A stretch of DNA of 6,093 bases, from the NCBI GenBank assembly GCA_002359465.1, contig DENA01000039.1:831-6923 (forward strand), given 5' to 3'. Positions 1 to 5,728 of this stretch are shown in pieces. This stretch comes from Ruminococcaceae bacterium UBA2656 (GTDB lineage Bacteria; Bacillota; Clostridia; Oscillospirales; Acutalibacteraceae). A program made the position numbers and the translations under genes. The number at the start of each line of letters is the position of its first letter. Within the stretch, counting starts at the first letter, position 1. The notes beneath the pieces are model-generated. The model worked only from the letters and a program-made list of their open reading frames with translations, was not told where the DNA came from and did not search any database.

Positions 1-2
1 AA

Positions 3-1076
3 GGAACCCAGCGCGTCATCCGGGACCATAGTACCATCGGCCTTGTCGTGACGACCGACGGAACCATCTGTGGCATCCCGCGCGAGAGCTACGTTGATGC
101 GGAGGAAAAGGCTGTAAACGAGTTGAAGCAGATCGGAAAGCCATTTTTGGTGCTTTTAAATTCCGCTTTGCCGAATGCAGACGAGGCGCAGAAGCTCAGC
201 CGCGAGCTTGCAGAAAAATATGGCGTCGCCTGCGTCGCGGCGGACTGTCTCGCTTTACAGGAGCCGGATGTTGCGCGCATTATGAGAACGCTTCTGGGCG
301 AGTTCTCCGCAGAGGAATACGCCGTCTGGCTACCCGAATGGGTCGAGGCGCTTGCGGACGACCACGCCATCAAAACAGCGCTCTATAGCGGAATTTTGAA
401 TGCTTCAACCGGCGTTAAAAAAATCCGCGACGCGCAGTCTCTGGTTGCGGAGCTTACATCGATTGAAAATGTCAGCGACGCAAAGCTCGACGCGGTCAGT
501 ATGGGCAGCGGCAGCTTCTCGGTCCGCGTTGGGATGCCGCGAGAGCTTTACTACCAGACGATCAGCGAGGAGAGCGGGCTTAAAATCACAAGCGATGGTG
601 AGCTTATCACGCTTCTTTGCTCGCTTGCGCAGGTAAAGCGGGAGTACGATAAGATTGCCGGAGCGCTTGCCGACGTGCGCGAAAAGGGATACGGCGTCGT
701 GATGCCGACCACCGATGAAATGGTTTTGCAGGAGCCGGAGATTGTCCGCGCGGGCGGGCGCTACAAGGTAGTATTGCGCGCCGGCGCGCCTGCCATCCAT
801 ATGCTGCGCACGAATATCGAGACAGAGGTTTCTCCAGCTGTCGGCGGCGAAAACGCCAGCGAGGAAATTTTGGGATTTTTATTGCAAAATTTTGAGGGCG
901 ACGCCACAAAGATATGGGAGTCAAACATCTTTGGCAAATCCATGTACGATATTGCCGAGGAGGGCCTGACGGCAAAGCTCAAGCGCATGCCGGAGGCAAC
1001 CGGACTCAAGCTCAGAAATGCCATGCAACGGATCGTGAATGAAGGCAAGGGGAACCTGATCTGCATCATCCTGTAA
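3..1076 (+). CDS. spoIVA: Stage IV sporulation protein A (SpoIVA), 5'-truncated by window edge
   Basis: The frame is open from the first bases of the window to a TAA at 1074-1076, giving 357 residues. SpoIVA is usually about 490 residues, so roughly the first 135 are missing, including the Walker A ATP-binding loop. Visible landmarks are a segment starting HSTIGLVVTTDGTI near residue 9, the IGKPFLVLLNSALP stretch (a strand followed by an N-x-x-P-like turn of the P-loop fold), YDKIAGAL and GYGVVMPT in the middle domain, PEIVRAGGRYKV and APAIHM further on, and the C-terminal INEG-like VNEGKGNLICIIL tail. Family knowledge: SpoIVA is an ATPase that polymerises on the outer forespore membrane, recruited by SpoVM, to form the base layer of the spore coat. 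It is expressed in the mother cell under sigma E. The GTG at 48 is internal, not the start. The gene ends in a strong hairpin and is not co-transcribed with anything downstream. Confidence 0.96.
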   Translation, partial: GTQRVIRDHSTIGLVVTTDGTICGIPRESYVDAEEKAVNELKQIGKPFLVLLNSALPNADEAQKLSRELAEKYGVACVAADCLALQEPDVARIMRTLLGEFSAEEYAVWLPEWVEALADDHAIKTALYSGILNASTGVKKIRDAQSLVAELTSIENVSDAKLDAVSMGSGSFSVRVGMPRELYYQTISEESGLKITSDGELITLLCSLAQVKREYDKIAGALADVREKGYGVVMPTTDEMVLQEPEIVRAGGRYKVVLRAGAPAIHMLRTNIETEVSPAVGGENASEEILGFLLQNFEGDATKIWESNIFGKSMYDIAEEGLTAKLKRMPEATGLKLRNAMQRIVNEGKGNLICIIL

Positions 1077-1110
1077 AAAAATAGGAGCCGCTTTTCGGCT
1101 CCTATTTTTT
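1076..1110. terminator. Bidirectional intrinsic terminator after spoIVA
   Basis: A perfect 10-bp stem ATAGGAGCCG/CGGCTCCTAT (1081-1090 with 1096-1105) has a 5-nt loop and is flanked by an A-run on the left and a T-run on the right, so it can terminate in both directions. On the minus strand the TAA of the small disrupted reading frame (1109-1111) lies in its edge. It therefore serves two convergent genes. Confidence 0.93.
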
Positions 1111-1277
1111 ATGCGTTTTGCTTGCTTTTGCCCTTGTCCAGCGCATTCAACGACAGCTCGCCTGCAAGCTGAAACAAAAATCCGTCATTCCATACTCCGC
1201 GCGACGCCCGCCTGTATGCCTGCTTTCTGATAAAACGCATAGAGGTAATCGCCTATTGTCAGCGTGACCTCTTGCAT
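1109..1277 (-). pseudogene. Small conserved-looking protein gene, frameshifted (about 55 codons)
   Basis: On the minus strand an ATG at 1275-1277 opens MQEVTLTIGDYLYAFYQKAG, then IQAGVARSME, and hits TGA. In the +1 frame the protein-like sequence resumes at once as DGFLFQLAGELSLNALDKGK and SKQNA, ending with TAA inside the shared terminator. Removing one base near 1186-1192 gives a continuous product of about 55 residues with alternating hydrophobic residues and no signal peptide or membrane segment. Support for a real gene: the two halves read as coherent protein, and the stop abuts a terminator placed correctly for this strand. Against: there is no strong ribosome binding site before the ATG, and the frame is also open upstream without a start back to a stop near position 1369. 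I do not recognise the function. It is either a decayed gene or an intact gene carrying a sequencing error. Confidence 0.5.
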
Positions 1278-1333
1278 GTATAAAATTCCGTCCGTTTTTT
1301 CTGCTTGCAGACAGGATATACTATCTTGTTTGG

Positions 1334-1345
1334 GGTCAGATGACC
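1334..1345. promoter_or_regulatory. Inverted repeat, candidate operator between divergent small genes
   Basis: GGTCA-GA-TGACC is a perfect 5-bp inverted repeat with a 2-bp centre. It ends immediately before the -35 element proposed for the XRE-type gene and lies in the divergent intergenic region. The position suits a regulator binding site. The short arms mean chance occurrence is possible. Confidence 0.35.
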
Positions 1346-1374
1346 TTGTAAAATAATTAGCTTCCTGTTATCAT
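1346..1374 (+). promoter_or_regulatory. Candidate sigma-A promoter of the disrupted XRE-type gene
   Basis: TTGTAA (1346-1351) is separated by 17 bp from TATCAT (1369-1374). Transcription would start about 17 bases before the GTG start codon at 1398, leaving just enough leader for the GGGGAGG ribosome binding site at 1384-1390. Spacing is ideal, with two mismatches in the -35 and two in the -10. Confidence 0.5.
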
Positions 1375-1397
1375 AATGAAAACGGGGAGGTGCGTGT

Positions 1398-1624
1398 GTG
1401 GTCAGTGCGGAAACAGTTGGACGGATATTGCAAAAATATCGCATTGAGAGAGGGATGTCGCAGGAGCTTTTGAGCGGCCTTGCGGCATCGACAGAACGCA
1501 TTACAGCAAAATCGAGCGCGGCCTGCGCAGTCCGACCCTCGATACACTTTTCAAAATTGCCCATGCGCTGGGCGTTCCGTCAGGCGAGATCGTGCGGCAG
1601 ATCGAAAAGGAAACGCAGGAATAG
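1398..1624 (+). pseudogene. XRE-family helix-turn-helix regulator, broken by a 1-nt deletion
   Basis: A GTG at 1398, seven bases after GGGGAGG, opens a frame whose first 28 residues read as the start of an XRE/Cro-CI helix-turn-helix domain (VGRILQKYRIERGMSQELLSGL). The frame then turns into arginine- and serine-rich nonsense. In the other frame, from 1484, the expected rest of the domain appears: GIDRTHYSKIERGLRSPTLD, TLFKIAHALGVPSGEIVRQI and EKETQE, with TAG at 1622-1624. Restoring one missing base at about 1482-1486 (for example GCN-GGC) gives a normal 75-residue protein with helices 2-3 of the motif (MSQELLSGLAGIDRTHYSKIE) intact. The unrepaired frame would run to about 1653. Such proteins are small dimeric DNA-binding repressors; the target is unknown. 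The gene is next to a similarly frameshifted minus-strand gene. Confidence 0.85.
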
Positions 1625-1685
1625 CGCAAAACGGGCGCGTTTCTTCTATCTGTAATGCTTTATTCAAAACATATAAACGAAAATC

Positions 1686-1721
1686 CCTCCCCCGCATATG
1701 AAACGCGGGGGAGGAATTTTT
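1686..1721. terminator. Intrinsic terminator between the XRE-type gene and rnpB
   Basis: A perfect 10-bp GC-rich stem CCTCCCCCGC/GCGGGGGAGG (1686-1695 with 1705-1714) has a 9-nt loop. On the plus strand it is followed by AATTTTT, on the minus strand by GATTTTCGTTT. It lies about 15 bases past the mature 3' end of rnpB, so it is most likely the rnpB terminator, and it may also stop reading from the plus-strand regulator. Confidence 0.88.
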
Positions 1722-1728
1722 GGTTAAA

Positions 1729-2072
1729 GGATGCGAGCGGGTCTGTAAGCCGGGTTCTGTCTTAAACGGCCATCTATCTAGGCGCGTCGTTGCCGGCGCG
1801 CTCCAGCCACCTCCCGAGGACGGCCGGGCCAGCCATGTGTCCTCCCACGGTGTTGCTCCGGATAGAGTTTACAGCGACGAACTGTCTCCAGCCGTCGGGT
1901 GAGCTCTTACCTCGCCTTTCCATCCTTACCGTTTCCGGCGGTATATTTCTGTTGCACTTTCCCTGGGGTCGCCCCCGGCGGCCGTTAGCCGTTATTCTGC
2001 CCTGTGGAGCTCGGACTTTCCTCGGGCACGTCCTTTCGGACTGTGTCCGCAGCTGCTCAGCCTGCTCACTTC
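1729..2072 (-). ncRNA. rnpB: RNase P RNA, bacterial type A
   Basis: This is the catalytic RNA of ribonuclease P, which with the protein RnpA removes 5' leaders from precursor tRNAs. Read on the minus strand it shows the conserved 5' core block GAGGAAAGUCC (2023-2013), the matching 3' core block ACAGAACCCGGCUUACAGAC (1760-1741), and the L15 loop GAGGUAAGAGCUC whose GGU pairs with the tRNA CCA end (around 1903-1913). The P1 helix forms between GUGAGC at the 5' end (2069-2064) and GCUCGC at the 3' end (about 1738-1733). The layout is the ancestral type A rather than the Bacillus type B, as is usual in Clostridia. Length is about 344 nt, within the normal range. Exact ends are estimated from P1 pairing and the promoter; by promoter spacing the 5' end could be 2068-2072. 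Confidence 0.96.
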
Positions 2073-2075
2073 ATT

Positions 2076-2104
2076 ATTTTAATGGATCTGAAGCAGTCTG
2101 TCAA
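2076..2104 (-). promoter_or_regulatory. Promoter of rnpB
   Basis: On the minus strand a perfect TTGACA (2104-2099) is followed after 17 bp by TAAAAT (2081-2076). Transcription starting 6-8 bases on falls at 2070-2068, at the start of the P1 helix. The near-consensus sequence fits the steady high expression expected of RNase P RNA. Confidence 0.85.
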
Positions 2105-2153
2105 CTGCAGAATATGGAAACATCATGAACAGGAAACCGTATCCATCCATTTA

Positions 2154-3611
2154 TTAATAGCTGTGTTCGGAAATCAGGCGGTTCTTCTCATTCCAAAGCT
2201 TTTGCGATAAATCCACATAATACTGGTGGGGGTTTTCAAAGCGCGTCACTTCGTCCCAAAGCGTGTCCACCTGCTGCAGACAATATTCCTTGATCTCGTT
2301 CAGGTCGCGCGGTTTTGCCAAGCTTTTTCCGTTTTCAAACAGTTTTTGCTGAAGTTCAACAGCACGGAAATTTTTAACTACTTTTCTTTTCCAGATATGG
2401 TCGGGGTCAAACAGCTCATACGGCTTCGTGTCATCAATTACCTCGCCGTGCAGGGTAATCAAATCCGCAATCGCCTTGCCGCTTTCACGGTCAAACAGCC
2501 TCCAAAGCTTTTTAAAGCAGGGAGTGGTGATTTTGGCCACATTTTCACTGATTTTAATTTTGGGGATTACATTTCCCTGTGCGTCCTCGACCCCGCTCAG
2601 CTTGTACACACCGCCGAAGACCGGCTCGCTGGCAGAGGTAATCAGGCGCTCGCCCACGCCGAAGCTGTCCACGCACGCACCTTGCATCAGCATATCGCGT
2701 ATTATATACTCATCGAGTGAATTTGATGCGCAGATCTGGCAGTCCTCAAACCCGGCCGCATCAAGCATTTTTCTCGCTCTTTGGGAAAGATAAGTAATGT
2801 CGCCGCTGTCAATCCGGATGCCCGCCGGGCGGAATCCAAGCGGCAGAAGTTCTTCATTAAATACCCGTATTGCATTGGGAATACCTGACTTTAACACATT
2901 GTAAGTATCGACCAGCAGCGTGCACTGGCTCGGATATTCTCTGGCATATGCGCGGAAGGCGTCCAGCTCGCTGTCAAAAAGCTGAACCCAGCTGTGCGCC
3001 ATTGTGCCAAGGGCCTTAACGCCATAGTCCCGGTCACAGATTGTGCAGGCCGTACCGCAGCATCCGCCGATAAAGGCGGCCCTAGCCCCAAGAATGGCGC
3101 CGTCCGGTCCCTGTGCACGGCGCGAGCCGAACTCCATCACCGCTCTGCCCTGCGCGGCACGGACAATCCTGTTGGCTTTGGTCGCGATCAGGCTCTGATG
3201 GTTGATCGTCAGCAAAATCATTGTCTCAATGAACTGTGCCTGAATCACCGGGCCGCGTACCGTAAGAATCGGTTCAACCGGAAAAATGGGGGTGCCTTCC
3301 GGAACAGCCCAGACATCACACGTAAATTGGAAGCCTTTGAGATACCGGATGAAATCCTCGTTGAAAATTTTACAGTCCCGCAAATATTGAATATCCTCTT
3401 CGGTAAAACGCAGATTTTCAAGATATTCAACAACCTGCTGGACACCGGCCATGATTGCATAACCGCCGTCATTGGGTACACGTCGGAAAAACATGTCAAA
3501 GTAGACTATGGTATCCTGGTAACCGTTGGTAAAATAGCCGTTGGCCATGGTGATTTCATAAAAATCGGTCAGCATTGTCAGATTGGTTTTTAATCCGTCC
3601 AGTTTGTTCAT
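2154..3611 (-). CDS. pncB: Nicotinate phosphoribosyltransferase
   Basis: The enzyme converts nicotinate, PRPP and ATP to nicotinate mononucleotide, the entry step of the Preiss-Handler NAD salvage route, in the cytoplasm. The 485-residue product matches the usual length. Landmarks: N-terminal LTMLTDFYEITMANGYF (11-27), FFRRVPNDGGYAIMAG (41-56), EFGSRRAQGPD (160-170), GTMAHSW (202-208) whose His206 is the position phosphorylated by ATP in the family, RIDSGD (266-271), and SFGVGERL (316-323), which binds phosphate. All key residues I can judge are present. I chose the ATG at 3611 because MNKLDGLKTNLTMLTDFYE matches the family start and GGAG lies nine bases before it. The frame stays open to a TTG at 3689, but that extension would cover a TATAAT element and adds 26 unrelated residues. 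rnpB follows 80 bp downstream on the same strand with its own promoter, and I see no strong terminator between them. Confidence 0.95.
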   Translation of the reverse strand: MNKLDGLKTNLTMLTDFYEITMANGYFTNGYQDTIVYFDMFFRRVPNDGGYAIMAGVQQVVEYLENLRFTEEDIQYLRDCKIFNEDFIRYLKGFQFTCDVWAVPEGTPIFPVEPILTVRGPVIQAQFIETMILLTINHQSLIATKANRIVRAAQGRAVMEFGSRRAQGPDGAILGARAAFIGGCCGTACTICDRDYGVKALGTMAHSWVQLFDSELDAFRAYAREYPSQCTLLVDTYNVLKSGIPNAIRVFNEELLPLGFRPAGIRIDSGDITYLSQRARKMLDAAGFEDCQICASNSLDEYIIRDMLMQGACVDSFGVGERLITSASEPVFGGVYKLSGVEDAQGNVIPKIKISENVAKITTPCFKKLWRLFDRESGKAIADLITLHGEVIDDTKPYELFDPDHIWKRKVVKNFRAVELQQKLFENGKSLAKPRDLNEIKEYCLQQVDTLWDEVTRFENPHQYYVDLSQKLWNEKNRLISEHSY

Positions 3612-3671
3612 CCTGCTCAGCTCCAATAAATTATTAAATTTTGCTGTAACTTCAGCTCCGCTGGTCATCAT

Positions 3672-3677
3672 ATTATA
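3672..3677 (-). promoter_or_regulatory. Candidate -10 element of pncB
   Basis: A perfect TATAAT on the minus strand lies about 60 bases before the pncB ATG. No good -35 is present at 16-18 bp upstream (the region reads CCATAAAA), so this promoter may depend on an activator or be misassigned. Confidence 0.4.
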
Positions 3678-3700
3678 GAACAGCCGCAAAGCAATTTTAT

Positions 3701-3719
3701 GGATACCGCAGCGGCATCC
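3701..3719. repeat. 19-bp near-palindrome upstream of pncB
   Basis: GGATACCGC-A-GCGGCATCC has 9-bp arms with one mismatch, which becomes a G-U pair in minus-strand RNA. It is a GC-rich island at the edge of AT-rich DNA, directly beyond the -35 region of the proposed pncB promoter. An operator for pncB control is possible. It is not a terminator, as no T-run follows on the plus strand and only ATAAAATT follows on the minus strand. Confidence 0.4.
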
Positions 3720-3888
3720 CGGTTTTGGGAAGGATATATCATCAGAACTTTCAAATAAAATTATAAACCTTTATGAAGAATATTATATCAATGTTAAGGC
3801 AAAATAACAAATAAGAAATGCAATTATGTTGGATTTATTAATAATTTAAAAATTATTGGTTTATTATGTGAAATTTTTTTATATTTTA
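3720..3888. other. AT-rich intergenic DNA, no gene seen
   Basis: This is the core of the roughly 430-bp gap between pncB and the divergent XRE-type gene. It is very AT-rich with many short A and T runs. It has no reading frame with a ribosome binding site, no tRNA-like or riboswitch-like structure that I can recognise, and no repeat array. It probably holds promoter-upstream sequence for both flanking genes. Confidence 0.6.
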
Positions 3889-3917
3889 TTGCATTTTAGA
3901 CAATAAAATATTATACT
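3889..3917 (+). promoter_or_regulatory. Candidate promoter of the intact XRE-type regulator
   Basis: TTGCAT (3889-3894), a 17-bp AT-rich spacer and TATACT (3912-3917) make a good sigma-A promoter. A start near 3924 would give a leader of about 125 nt before the coding region, unusually long for so small a gene and containing the repeats at 3933-3969. Confidence 0.6.
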
Positions 3918-3932
3918 ATAAGACATTAACAG

Positions 3933-3969
3933 AATTTACACTGGTAAATTTCCAATGGTTTGTAAATTT
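3933..3969. repeat. Inverted plus direct GTAAATT repeats in the leader of the XRE-type gene
   Basis: AATTTAC-ACTG-GTAAATT (3933-3950) is a perfect 7-bp inverted repeat, and GTAAATTT recurs at 3944-3951 and 3962-3969, an 18-bp period. Three copies of one half-site just downstream of the expected transcription start look like an operator for a dimeric repressor, most simply the XRE-type protein encoded next to it. AT-rich background lowers the significance. Confidence 0.45.
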
Positions 3970-4048
3970 TCAGGAAATTTTGTTACAGGCGCTGTGCAGA
4001 TGGAATATGTATGTGCGTAAAAAATATTTCGTGGGGGAGATGAATTCA

Positions 4049-4297
4049 GTGAGATTACGCAAACAGGCACTTGGAACTCGTAATTTAGTCGGTGCGCGTG
4101 TGGAGATGGCACGCAAAAACCAGGGCATGAAGCAGAAAGAGCTGTTGGCTCAGCTTCAGGTAAACGGTGTTGATATGAACGCCTCCGGCTTGTCTAAATT
4201 GGAAGGCCAGATTCGCTATGTAACGGATTTTGAACTTTCCGCTTTAGCTAATATCTTGAATGTTTCCGTTGACTGGCTTTTAGGCAGAGAAAAATAA
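4049..4297 (+). CDS. XRE-family helix-turn-helix transcriptional regulator, small
   Basis: An 82-residue protein consisting of little more than one XRE/Cro-CI domain: VGARVEMARKNQGMKQKELLAQL (14-36) gives helices 1-2, NASGLSKLEGQIRYVTDFEL (44-63) the recognition helix and following turn, and ALANILNVSVDWLLGREK the closing helix with the typical W-L-L-G end. It is expected to bind DNA as a dimer; the target genes are unknown. The start is a choice. GGGGGAG (4033-4039) directly abuts an ATG at 4040, too close to serve it, but lies nine bases before the in-frame GTG at 4049, which also gives the LRKQA-type N terminus I associate with clostridial relatives. Longer in-frame versions reach an upstream TTG at 3980. 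The gene stands alone, with a promoter, operator-like repeats before it and a terminator after it, and is divergent from pncB. Confidence 0.85.
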   Translation: MRLRKQALGTRNLVGARVEMARKNQGMKQKELLAQLQVNGVDMNASGLSKLEGQIRYVTDFELSALANILNVSVDWLLGREK

Positions 4298-4322
4298 TTG
4301 CAAATGAATAACTGGGCAGGTT

Positions 4323-4356
4323 GAGGCGCTTCGCGTTTTGCGGAGCGCTCTTTTTC
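4323..4356 (+). terminator. Intrinsic terminator after the XRE-type regulator
   Basis: Stem GCGCTTCGC/GCGGAGCGC (4326-4334 with 4340-4348, one G-U pair), loop GTTTT, then TCTTTTTC and a further T-rich stretch. It ends the single-gene unit and insulates the membrane protein gene that follows. Confidence 0.88.
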
Positions 4357-4421
4357 TGCTTTCTTTTTTAGGGGAGATAGAATATAATGATCTTATATTA
4401 CTATTTTAGACAGGAAAAGGC

Positions 4422-4439
4422 AAGGAGGATATTATTTTG
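4422..4439 (+). promoter_or_regulatory. Strong ribosome binding site setting a TTG start
   Basis: AAGGAGG (4422-4428) is a full match to the anti-Shine-Dalgarno sequence and sits eight bases before TTG at 4437. No ATG or GTG occurs at a usable distance in this frame, so TTG is the start. A TATAAT lies upstream at 4383-4388, but no convincing -35 goes with it. Confidence 0.8.
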
Positions 4440-5570
4440 TTTGACAGGCGACAGCTCACCCGGCTAAAGCCGCTGTTGGTTTTTTTTGTGGGGTTCACCT
4501 TGATTTTTTATTTGTTTGCACTGACTTTAAAATTTACATTTCCCTTTCTGGCAGGTTTTCTGCTTGCCCTGATTGTCCAGCCGCTCATCCGCCAGCTGAA
4601 AAGGCGCATGCATTTTCACCCTTCTGCAGCTTCGGCGCTGTCGACCCTCATTGTTTTTATCGTGCTGTTCGGCCTTTTGTTTCTTCTTGGCTACTGGCTG
4701 ATTTATGAGATCAACAATTTGCTGAACAATATTACTTCGGACGTCGGCACCCTGACCACGCCGATCAACGGTTTAATCAGCATGGCAGGCGAATACATCA
4801 ACAAAATCAATTCAAAATACATCCAGCAGAACCAGCAGCAAATTCTGAATATGGCTCAGTCCGGCGCGGGAATCGTGAAAACGGTTCTCAGCAGCGTCCT
4901 TGCGTTTCTTACCTCGCTGCCGGCGATCTTTACCATGTTTATTGTAATGATTCTGTCAACCTACTTTTTTTCAAAGGACATGACCGCAATCAAAGCGCAT
5001 ATCATGTCGCTTTTTTCCCAGACTACCGCGCTCAACATCCGCTCCGCGTCACGTCACGGCATGAATATGAGCGGAAGATATATCGGTTCCTATCTGCTGA
5101 TTTATTTCATCACCTTTGTTGAAACGCTGATCGTCTTTTCCGCACTGGGCGTACCCTACCCGCTTGTGCTCAGCATTGTAACCGGAATCGCGGACATTCT
5201 GCCCGTGCTCGGCCCCGGAACCATTTACATTCCATTGGCGTTTCTTTACCTTTTGAGCGGCAACTTTTTTAAGGCGGGCGCACTCCTGGTCTGCTGGCTG
5301 CTGATTACCTCCATCCGTCAGATCATCGAGCCAAAGCTGATTTCCTCTTCGATCAACATTCATCCGCTGACTATGCTTGCGGCGATTTATTTCGCGCTGA
5401 TTGCAAACAATTTCCTGATCCTGATCTACTGCTCCGTTCTTCTGATTCTTTACAAAATACTGACGCAGATCGGCGTGCTCCCCACCGTGTTTGAGGAAAA
5501 ACCCGCCGCGGACGGAACCGCCCCCTCGCCGGGCAATACAGTAAAATCCGAGCCGCCAAAGCAGATGTAA
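4437..5570 (+). CDS. AI-2E/PerM-family transporter, YtvI-like integral membrane protein
   Basis: A 377-residue polytopic membrane protein with the family pattern. There are hydrophobic segments near 12-30 and 33-51, then a basic cytoplasmic turn (RQLKRRMH), a third near 67-90, a polar and helical extracytoplasmic region of about 60 residues (91-150), and further segments near 150-178, 215-237, 239-290 (several) and 309-341. Family signatures are ADILPVLGPG (252-261), RQIIEPKL (294-301) and the HPL motif before the last hydrophobic block (309-311). The family includes the AI-2 exporter TqsA, Na+/H+ antiporters and the sporulation protein YtvI; the substrate cannot be told from sequence. A YtvI-type role is suggested by the spore-forming host and family resemblance, not proven. 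The C-terminal 25 residues are polar and rich in Pro, Ala and Lys, a flexible tail. It forms a single-gene unit with its own terminator. Confidence 0.87.
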   Translation: MFDRRQLTRLKPLLVFFVGFTLIFYLFALTLKFTFPFLAGFLLALIVQPLIRQLKRRMHFHPSAASALSTLIVFIVLFGLLFLLGYWLIYEINNLLNNITSDVGTLTTPINGLISMAGEYINKINSKYIQQNQQQILNMAQSGAGIVKTVLSSVLAFLTSLPAIFTMFIVMILSTYFFSKDMTAIKAHIMSLFSQTTALNIRSASRHGMNMSGRYIGSYLLIYFITFVETLIVFSALGVPYPLVLSIVTGIADILPVLGPGTIYIPLAFLYLLSGNFFKAGALLVCWLLITSIRQIIEPKLISSSINIHPLTMLAAIYFALIANNFLILIYCSVLLILYKILTQIGVLPTVFEEKPAADGTAPSPGNTVKSEPPKQM

Positions 5571-5583
5571 CCCACAGGAACCC

Positions 5584-5616
5584 GCCCGAACCTCAAAAAG
5601 GTTCGGGCTTTATTTT
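5584..5616 (+). terminator. Intrinsic terminator after the membrane transporter gene
   Basis: Perfect 10-bp stem GCCCGAACCT/AGGTTCGGGC (5584-5593 with 5599-5608), loop CAAAA, followed by TTTATTTT. It lies 14 bases past the stop codon. Confidence 0.94.
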
Positions 5617-5648
5617 GCTATAAACAATTAACACTTTCGTAACCTTTA

Positions 5649-5677
5649 TTGACTTGCGGCAATAGGAGTGTTATAGT
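5649..5677 (+). promoter_or_regulatory. Promoter of the GntR-family regulator
   Basis: TTGACT (5649-5654), 17-bp spacer, TATAGT (5672-5677): one mismatch from consensus in each hexamer and ideal spacing. Expected transcription start near 5684, inside the inverted repeat that follows. Confidence 0.85.
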
Positions 5678-5679
5678 CT

Positions 5680-5706
5680 TTCTGTACTAATCAATATAAT
5701 ACAGAA
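5680..5706. promoter_or_regulatory. 27-bp inverted repeat, probable GntR operator
   Basis: TTCTGTA-N13-TACAGAA is a perfect 7-bp inverted repeat, extended inward by a further TA/TA pair after one mismatched position on each side. The half-site centres are 20 bp apart, two turns of the helix. It begins three bases after the -10 and covers the transcription start, the expected place for a repressor to block its own promoter. YtrA-type GntR proteins commonly autoregulate in this way. Confidence 0.75.
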
Positions 5707-5728
5707 GGAACAGGAAGAGGTGAGATTG

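Noticed and set aside
1259..1564. A 101-codon minus-strand frame
   Set aside because: It lies antisense to the XRE-type gene and its promoter; the better minus-strand candidate in this area is in another frame ending at 1109.
1720..2128. Open frames on the plus strand over rnpB
   Set aside because: The region is fully explained by RNase P RNA on the minus strand; the frames have no ribosome binding site and no protein-like character.
2226..3593. Several long open frames on the plus strand (2226-2720, 2428-2793, 2994-3593)
   Set aside because: They lie opposite the well-supported pncB gene, lack ribosome binding sites and read as reverse-strand shadows.
3612..3689. Extension of pncB to an upstream TTG
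   Set aside because: It adds 26 residues unlike the family, lacks a ribosome binding site and would run over the TATAAT element; the ATG at 3611 fits the family start.
3773..3814. A 13-residue open frame in the AT-rich gap
   Set aside because: There is no ribosome binding site, the composition is that of the AT-rich background, and no neighbour gives it meaning.
3612..4048. Possible riboswitch or leader RNA for NAD genes
   Set aside because: I could not find a conserved riboswitch core; the only clear structure is the short palindrome at 3701-3719.
5695..5700. Second TATAAT upstream of the GntR gene
   Set aside because: It overlaps the right half of the operator and has no -35 at proper spacing; the promoter at 5649-5677 is far better.
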